In this document: one piece after another, positions 57,126-64,000 of the stretch | Layout of the letters: each line of letters starts with the position of its first letter | Numbering within the stretch: the first letter of the stretch is position 1 | Source: Stenocarpella maydis | Taxonomy: Eukaryota; Ascomycota; Sordariomycetes; Diaporthales; Diaporthaceae | Assembly (NCBI GenBank): GCA_002270565.1 | Contig: NQMI01000007.1 | Span: forward strand, 62,001 to 126,000 | Length of the DNA stretch: 64,000 nucleotides | Reading direction: 5' to 3' | Position numbers and translations under genes: made by a program | The notes under the pieces: generated by a model | Database searches by the model: none | What the model was told of the DNA's origin: nothing | What the model saw: the letters and a program-made list of their open reading frames with translations, nothing else

Positions 57126-58928
57126 GACGTTCCTGGCTCAACCGGCTTGCATGTACATGTGCCTGGACCATAGACTATTACACAGAAACTAGCTTTGGCC
57201 TCCAACGAGCCTTCTCTTGCCTCGTACATGATGGTGCGGCGAGTTCTCTTTCGTCACTACTGATGCGGGATTGGCAGTTGATTGCAGATGACCATGGCTA
57301 CAGGCCGATAAGTGGAACGGATGAGAAGTGGGAAAAGGTGATGTTGTCGCCACGTGGGACAGGCCTATTAGAAAGCTTGTGGTCTGCCCATCTTCTGACC
57401 GCAGGGCATTCATATGTACGAAAAGCTACATCAACCTATGCATCTTGGTGTCGCATGGGTAAATTAGGCGCCTATATGACATGGTATAATGTCCCCACCC
57501 TTGTACGTCCGCTATTATTACTGACGGGACCGGAGGTCTGATCATTGGCGAAACTGCGCGGTAGGGTGAGAAAGTTCTCCAACCCCGGACAAGATGGATG
57601 GGCCGAATGAACCAGAGAAAGGTTTTCTCCTCAGGTGGTCGCTGGTGGGTTAAGAACTTGCGCCTCCTTACCACATAGAGATGACAGTTGCTAGTATCTC
57701 AATACAACAAGGACAAAAACGATAAGAACATATGCGATATCATTCTCCATCCTTACGTCCCTACACTCGGTTTCAATATATATATAAACACGACGGCGTC
57801 ATTCAGTTGTGGCATAGTTCTTTTCTCATCGGCCACACAGTCCCAGCAGACCGGATTCGACAACAAGCTGACTTGTCTGCCTCGGGCGAGGCATATCATC
57901 ATCGCTTCCAAGAGTGTCTGCCAATTGTCTGCTGCCAGGAAAATACAGTCGTTAGAAGATTTTTCCAACAACCCCAACCATGTCTCAATGGTTGCCAGGG
58001 TTACTTTTGTGTATCTATATCCGGGGGACTTGTCTTTCCCGGGAAACCATTCTCTGTCGCGACCCTCTCACCAAGCGGGGTGGTATGCTTCTCCTCTTCC
58101 TATGCACCAGCCCCGAGCTCTGAAGTACGTCCAAGCCAGCAGCCTACATCCTCTTCCCGTGAAGTGAGCCTCTTCGGAGTGGCCCTTTTGCGCGGGGCCG
58201 CCGATGCAAACCCTTCTTGCCCTGAAATGTCCGAGACATACCAAATGATGGCATGCTCAGAAGGGATGCCAGCTTGTTCGGCTACCCAGGATAAGCAGCA
58301 GCTATTTATTCCGGAGGCTTTTCGCAATGTCCGCAACCCGTAACCACGCCCGGCCACTGGCGTCCCATCCCGCCAACTCTGCCCTGTTTATCTGCTGCTT
58401 TGCAGCCACCATGATCCTTATGTCCATGGTACCCATGTCCCCGAATTCATCATCGAGGCACATGCGACGGCAGCTGAGAATCTCGGCCCAGATTGGCGTG
58501 GCCTCCGGGCCGGTCCACACGCTCGCCAGCATAGCTACAGGTTGCGTAACAAGGGGCGCTTGGGGTCTCACGGCAGGCAACATTCACAGAACGGGTATTT
58601 ACCATGTACGGTCAAGCTTCAGCGACCGTGCCCTTGATCTTTAGAACTGAACCAGATAAAAAAAATCTAAAGTATGGATGGTGTCAAGTGACACACCTGC
58701 GAACCGCTGGCGTCCGAGGGTTCAGCCCAGCGCCTCGTGTTCGGAACCTGGGTCTGCACTTTTCTTTTTCCCGTCGGGCTCCTTGCCCATTGCCGTGGAA
58801 TGTCCCAAGCACTTTTGCCCTCACCTGTGTCCCAGGGCGGCCGAGCCTTAATAGCGGCAGGATGGGAAGTACTGTGAAGGCCCCTGCGGGCCACGGGAAA
58901 CAAGCAAACAACGACTACAGCTCATCCT
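57126..58928. other. Convergent 1.8-kb intergenic region
   Basis: This lies between the 3' ends of the ACS symporter (plus) and the right-hand sugar porter (minus). Open frames occur on both strands, but none has a motif, a signal peptide or a coherent splice pattern. I see no gene or repeat. Confidence 0.5.
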
Positions 58929-60814
58929 CTACCTCGTCCACCGGGTCGTCCCGTAACAATTCTGCTGACATGTCAGCAGTCGGGAGCAAGACCGAATCCG
59001 GAGAGAGAGGAAGCGCCTACCACGACGCTCTGGCGACCTGTCGCCTTGTCTTTCAGGGTACTTCTCCTCAATACCAAACAGGGAGGCCATTTCCTCAAGA
59101 GTCTTGCCTCTAGTTTCGACAAGACAGTAGCGGACAAACACAAACGCAATGACGTTAATGGCAGCTAATATCAGGTAGAGCCCCCAGGATATGGCTGTCA
59201 TGATGGGCGGGGTAGCTTGTGCGACGAGGAAGTTGGCCATCCATAATGACGCGGTGCAAAGGGCGTTGCCCTTGGACTATCCCGGTATCAGATGTCAACA
59301 GGCTTGACTGAGGGTTGAGCATGGTGAGACAGGCCGTCGCACTTACCCGCAGGGGGATTGGGAATATCTCGGCTGCATAGAGCCAGCTGCCTGAGCTCCA
59401 CGACATGTTGAAGAATGTAAAGAACAGGAACGGGAAGGCAATGATTGCGTAGTTTTTCGGGTCGCCAGGGTGACCCTCAGCGTGCCTCTGCAAGACCGCT
59501 ATGCCAATGAGAGCTGTGAACATTCCCACAGTGCCCAGCTGCAGCCACGTCTTGCGGCCCAGCCTGTCGTAGCAGAAGATGGGGATCCACGAGGACAGGA
59601 ACAAGACAACGCCCACGCCGCTCGTCGCAAGATTGGCAACGTTGGGGTCAGCGATACCGCCATTGCGGAAGAGCTGAGGGGTATAATAGAAGATTGCATC
59701 TGGTATGCGTTAATCACCTACTACGGGTCCCAGAACCGATACATCTAGCACGTCCCCAGGGTATGAAGATCGAGGTGCACGCAGGAAGGCAAGCATAGTA
59801 CTTACTGGTCCCAGTGGCCTGCTGCAGGAACTGGATGGTGACACCAAGCAGCGCCACGCGCAGGACCGGGCCCCTGAACATATCGGCCCAGCCAGCCTGC
59901 GCCAGGCGTCGGCCGACCTGCTCCTCGCCGACCTGCTCCTTGATATCGGCCATCCCAAGCGCGGCGGACTCGCCCCCATGCAGCCGTGTGAGCACCTCGA
60001 GAGCGCAGTCGTAGCGCCCCTGGGCGACAAGCCAGCGCGGGGACGGTGGGACCCACGACGACCGCCAGCACCCGGCAGCGAGGAGGGCGGCCGGGATGAC
60101 CTGCAGGGCAACCGGGAGACGCCACCAGCCGTCCGAGGGCACGAGCAGGTAGCAGGCATAGTCGACGAAGAAGACGGTCATCTCTGCGAAGCACAGGACC
60201 ATGAGATTTCTGAGAGCGCGTCAGGCACCAGCTATAAAGAGTCTCGAGCGATGCGCTGCGGAGTGTTGCGCGGCACAGATGAGCCGGCAGCCAGAGGCGG
60301 AGACGGATGATGCTTACACGGCGACGACGCGCCCACGCAGGGCCGGGGGGCTGATCTCGGAGGTGTACAGCGGGACGCCGGCGGCAAAAGCGCCGACGCC
60401 CAGGCCGGTGACGAAGCGGCCGGCGGCCACCTGCGGGATGGTGCAGCTGGCGGCCTGCATGATGGCGCCGACGATGGCGAGCCCGGACGCGAGGGAGAGG
60501 GTGCGCTCCCTGCCGAGGGCATCGGCTGCCGAGCCGGCCGACAGGGCGCCCGCGGCGCACGAGAGGTTGTAGATGCTGACGACGAGGCCGATGGCCCAGT
60601 CGCTGGGGCGGCCCATGAGGGCAGCCCAGCGGGCGTCGGCGACGATCATGCCCATGACGCCCTGGTTCCAGCCAAAGAGGAAGCCGCCCAGCGAGACGAA
60701 GGCAGTGAGCGAGTAGACGTAGCGCGGGTTCGGGGGCCGCCTGGCGCCGTCGGCCTCGGCGCCGCGGGGCGGGCGGATGGGCTCTGTCTGCCTGACGTGG
60801 CCGAGGAGCCTCAT
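58929..60814 (-). CDS. MFS sugar porter (second copy in window)
   Basis: Predicted sugar or sugar-acid importer with 12 helices. Four predicted exons, 60814-60318, 60209-59806, 59699-59347 and 59276-58929, give 533 residues. Signatures: SLGGFLFGWNQGVMGMIV in helix 1, ADALGRERTLSLAS in loop 2-3, TGLGVGAFAAGVPLYTSEISP, PPSPRWLVAQGR, FLQQATGTNAIFYYTPQLF spanning the second junction, YDRLGRKTWLQLG, PIPLRSKGNALCTASLWMAN spanning the third junction, and VETRGKTLEEM. It differs strongly from the porter at 30-32 kb, so the two are not recent duplicates. The gene is divergent from a DapA-superfamily lyase gene, with 1.86 kb between start codons, suggesting uptake and breakdown of the same compound. 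Confidence 0.92.
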
Positions 60815-62672
60815 GGCGGCGGCCGCAGCCAGTGCCTCCGGGCTGGCGGTGTGGGGTGGCGATGGGCCGTAGCCGCCAGCCTGCGGGAGGACGCCCGCGA
60901 CGGCGATGCCAGGAATTCAGCCCCACCGGAGGGCGGCGAGGCTGACATGCGAGGTGCGACAGCGTGTGCGTGTGTGACAAGATGTCGACAGGGAGAGGTC
61001 GCAAGACTGTGGACTGCATGCATCCCTTGGCTTGCGAGGCGGCTGATATTGCCTCTGAGGTCTCTGGTTACCGTCGCTGGGCTGCTGCAGTGGCAGCCTA
61101 CTGGCAAGTGCCATGGCGGACGACCGTGTGGCTCATCCCGCCAGCTCCTTGACGGGTCGAACTTGACAGGTCGACGGTGGTGGCGGAGGAGGCGGCATTG
61201 AAACAACCCCCACCCCCACGCGGGAGGGGGGGGGGCAGAGATGGACCCAGGCGGGAGGGCGACAGGCGACAGGCGACAGGAGGAAACACAAGCACCCGCA
61301 CCCGCACCCGCACAAGCACACGCACCCGCACACGCACCCGCACACGCACCCGCACACGCACCCGCACCCGCACCCGCACCAGCACCAACTCCCACCACCG
61401 CCACCACCGTCAGTCACACCCACACCACACCACACCGATCCCAGGCCTGCTTGTCCCGGCTCGCCCGCATGAACAGGCTATCACCTGCAGTGTCATGTGC
61501 CTGTGGCCCTGGGGGGATCCGGCGAAAAAGCAAAGACAGGCACCCTATTTTCAGGTACCGTCTGCCTAGTACGCGGGCACGCCTGACAACAGTCGCCCTG
61601 CCGCTCCCGACCTCGTCAGCCCATCCGGACAGTCATCACCACCCATCATGCCCAACAATGGACCCGACGTCTCTCTGCCAACCCGGCTGGCCGCCGAGTG
61701 ATGGATCACGGCCACCCCAGCCCCCCACCATCCATCGCACGGATCCCCTGCCGCCCCCCCTCCCCTCTCTCTCTGGGATCAGGCCGGCTCGACAGCAGAG
61801 CCAGCCAGCCGCGGAGATGGGGCCCCGACGACGGACCAACCGCTCCTTTCTCCGCCTTTTAGCTCGCCGTCCGAGGGGGCGCAGGCGGGCTCGTATCCCA
61901 GGCCGGGGCCCGTCCAAGGTTTGGCACCGGGCCAGCTGGCCAGCCTCAGCCTGTGTGTGTACGGAGCATGATTAAAGTTACGTCAAAGATTGGCTCCCAC
62001 GGGCGAGCCCAGCCGTTCGCCATCATTCGTCCTGGCTCTGTGGGGTGTGCCACTCGGATGCGTGCCGTCTGTCTGTCCGCTGCGAGAGGGCGGGCCCAAT
62101 CGGGTCCACCCTGGGCTCGATCGGCTGCTCCACCGCCCGCAAACGCATTCGATATGCCCGGCCCCGGGTTGGCTGCCCAGGTGGTTCTGGGCCGGCTTGG
62201 CCGCGGGGGTCGACAGGCGGGAGGCGGTGGGTGTGTGTTGTGCTGGTCGCTGATGAAGCATGGTGGTGGTGGCTCTGGCCACGCCTCCCGAGTCGTGTTG
62301 CGTGTTGCCGTTGCATCAATGACTTGTCTTGTCTGCATCGCTGCTGCTCCCATGCGCATGGCCCTCTTATATGTCGCGTGCGCACCCTTTCCGCCACACA
62401 CACACGGCCCATGGGGTAGGCACGATTATAGTGCGATCGAACAGACTTCGTGCGACGGTCCGATACTTCACAACCGGTCCCCCTCTCTATCTATACCCTT
62501 CCCAGCCTGTCCATCGGGCAGACACTCTGGCTTGTTCAATACCAACCAAGGTTCTCTTGCGGGGGTGATACCTAGGCAATACTGGACGGTCCCTTGAACC
62601 TCTTGTGATTTCGTCCTTATATACGGCCCGTGTTCAAACCCGCCCGCTCGTCTACCCATCACGCCACCCACA
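60815..62672. other. Divergent control region between sugar porter and DapA-like gene
   Basis: About 1.9 kb, GC-rich, with a CACCCG microsatellite and several C and G runs, but no credible gene; long frames on both strands come from the repeat and biased composition. A TTATATA sequence lies about 50 bp upstream of the DapA-like start and may act as a TATA element. Confidence 0.5.
61291..61386. repeat. GCACCC/GCACAC hexamer microsatellite
   Basis: About sixteen imperfect hexamers, mainly GCACCC with interspersed GCACAC and one CACAAG variant. It is open in several frames and would encode Thr-Arg, Pro-Ala or Val-Arg runs, which explains the spurious frames here. Confidence 0.85.
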
Positions 62673-63713
62673 ATGCCCTCCTCAGAAGGCGCAGCTCACA
62701 CCCATGGCCCCCACGAGCCCCATCCCAGGAAGACGGTACACCCGCTGGCCCCGGGCGTCTACGTCCCAACGCCGACCTTCTTCAGGGATGAGAAGGACGA
62801 GCCAGTCGACCTGGACGCCGTGGCAAAACATGCCGTCCGCCTGGCGCGCGCAGGCGTCACCGGCATAGCAGTGCAGGGCTCCAACGGGGAGGCCGTGCAC
62901 CTCCTCGACTGGGAGCGGGACCAGATCACAAAGACAACCCGGGCGGCCCTCGACGAGGCCGGCTTCAAGGACATGCCCATCATCGTGGGCTGCGCCGCCC
63001 AGTCCACCCGCCAGACCATCGAGCTGTGCAAGCAGGCGGCCCTGAGCGGCGGGGACGCGGCGCTCGTCCTGCCGCCGGCCTACTACCAGGGCCTGTTCGA
63101 CAAGGATACCGTCTCCAGGTTCTTCACCGACGTCGCCGACGCCAGCCCCATCCCCATCGTCATCTACAACTACCCCGCCGCCGTCTCCGGCCTGGACCTG
63201 TCGAGCGACGCGCTGGCCCAGCTGGGCAGGACGCACCGCAACATCGTCGGGGCAAAGTTCACGTGCGGCAACACGGGCAAGCTGACGCGGGTCGCCGGCG
63301 AGTTCACGGGCGGCCCGGCGCCGGGCGGGGGGCGCGCCGACGAGGCCTACGCCAGGGACTTCCCCGACTTCCTCTGCTTTGCCGGGTCGGGCGACTTCCT
63401 CACCCCCGCCATGGCCGCCGGCGCGGCGGGCGTGATCCCCGGCATCGCCAACGTGGCGCCCAAGACGGTGGTCACGCTGTACAGGTCGCTGGCCAAGGGC
63501 GGCCAGGGCGACCCCAGGGTCCAGAAGATCCTCGCCCGCGGGGACTGGGCGGCGATAAAGTCTGGCGCGGTGGGGGTCAAGGTGGCGCTGCACGAGTACT
63601 TTGGCTACGGGGGCTGGGCGCGGAGGCCCCTGCCGCGACCCGAGGGCGAGCAGCGCAGGGAGATAGCCGAGGGTTTCAGGGAGCTTGTCGAGCTGGAGAA
63701 CTCGCTGGGGTGA
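62673..63713 (+). CDS. DapA-superfamily (dihydrodipicolinate synthase/N-acetylneuraminate lyase) aldolase
   Basis: Single-exon gene of 346 residues for a class I aldolase or lyase with a TIM-barrel fold. Family marks: LAPGVYVPTPTFF, AGVTGIAVQGSNGEAVHL (equivalent of the GTTGE pyruvate-binding motif, residues 68-75), IIVGCAAQSTRQTIEL, ALVLPPAYYQG, and VIYNYPAAVSG with the catalytic Tyr at about residue 165. GAKFTCGN carries the Schiff-base Lys at about residue 195. A short Gly/Pro-rich insertion follows near residue 215. Fungi make lysine by the aminoadipate route, so true DHDPS activity is unlikely. Members in fungi act in catabolism, such as keto-deoxy sugar acid aldolases and 4-hydroxy-2-oxoglutarate aldolase. 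The divergent sugar porter fits a sugar-acid pathway, but the substrate is not known. Confidence 0.9.
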   Translation: MPSSEGAAHTHGPHEPHPRKTVHPLAPGVYVPTPTFFRDEKDEPVDLDAVAKHAVRLARAGVTGIAVQGSNGEAVHLLDWERDQITKTTRAALDEAGFKDMPIIVGCAAQSTRQTIELCKQAALSGGDAALVLPPAYYQGLFDKDTVSRFFTDVADASPIPIVIYNYPAAVSGLDLSSDALAQLGRTHRNIVGAKFTCGNTGKLTRVAGEFTGGPAPGGGRADEAYARDFPDFLCFAGSGDFLTPAMAAGAAGVIPGIANVAPKTVVTLYRSLAKGGQGDPRVQKILARGDWAAIKSGAVGVKVALHEYFGYGGWARRPLPRPEGEQRREIAEGFRELVELENSLG

Positions 63714-64000
63714 GGCGGTTTACCGGGGATGTCTGCAACGTGCCTATCTCCTCCTACCCCTGTATTACGGTATTGATCGAAAAGAGTTCAGGCTGAGGAT
63801 ATCCCGCAAGCCCGGCCGTCACATCCGAGGCCTCAGGCCATGCTGTAGGATACTGTTGCACAGCAAAGCCGTCTGATACACTACATGTAGATACATTCCG
63901 ACAGGAAATTATCCCACGGGTTGCGTCCCCCGCCGGCTCGCCTGAGGGCCCACAGCAAACTCTGAACGTGGTTTATTCCCGGCGCGCTCCGGCCCAGGGC
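63714..64000. other. Right flank
   Basis: The 3' flank of the DapA-like gene. No further gene is visible before the window ends. Confidence 0.5.

Noticed and set aside
61133..62412. Several long frames on both strands
   Set aside because: They are created by the microsatellite and extreme GC bias and contain repeats only, with no domain.
1..64000. Search for CRISPR arrays, rRNA genes, telomere repeats and a secondary-metabolite backbone gene
   Set aside because: No regularly spaced repeats, no rRNA-like sequence, no TTAGGG arrays and no polyketide or peptide synthase sequence were seen.

Overview
The window is nuclear DNA from a filamentous ascomycete, most likely a Sordariomycete-type mould. 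Genes carry short GT-AG introns of about 50-100 bases with CTNAC-like branch sites, coding DNA is GC-rich, intergenic stretches are long, one transposon bears C-to-T decay of the repeat-induced point mutation (RIP) type, and the gene families are fungal. I spliced the genes by hand, choosing junctions that keep the frame and restore family motifs, so exon borders are predictions. The species cannot be named from the sequence alone.

Left part (1-19.7 kb), mostly housekeeping: about 2.9 kb without a clear gene, then a broken BTB-like remnant. A divergent pair follows, ribosomal protein L11 (minus) and snRNP protein SmB (plus). Next come the mitochondrial pyruvate carrier subunit MPC1 and, after a 4.1-kb gap, a complete 11-exon pyruvate carboxylase gene with very small exons. 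A GC-rich GGGCCC repeat lies beyond it.

Middle (19.7-29.2 kb), a likely surface-polysaccharide locus: UDP-glucose 6-dehydrogenase (minus), a GPI-anchor-like GH12 glucanase (plus) and a membrane GT2 polysaccharide synthase (plus). These could supply an activated sugar, build a chain and trim or remodel it at the cell surface. This is the best candidate here for an under-described system.

Right part (29.2-64 kb), accessory in character: five major facilitator (MFS) transporters (two sugar porters, one TRI12-type pump, one DHA1-type pump, one anion:cation symporter), a small secreted protein, a five-exon integral membrane protein of unknown function, two decayed transcription-factor genes between the two pumps, a RIP-damaged Fot1/pogo-like transposon with 40-bp perfect terminal inverted repeats, two related miniature inverted-repeat elements, a third inverted-repeat element and several microsatellites. 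At the right end a sugar porter and a DapA-superfamily lyase/aldolase are divergently arranged and may form a small catabolic unit.

Ambiguous bases (17106 and 40615-40617) and long G or C runs mark places where the assembly may be unreliable.
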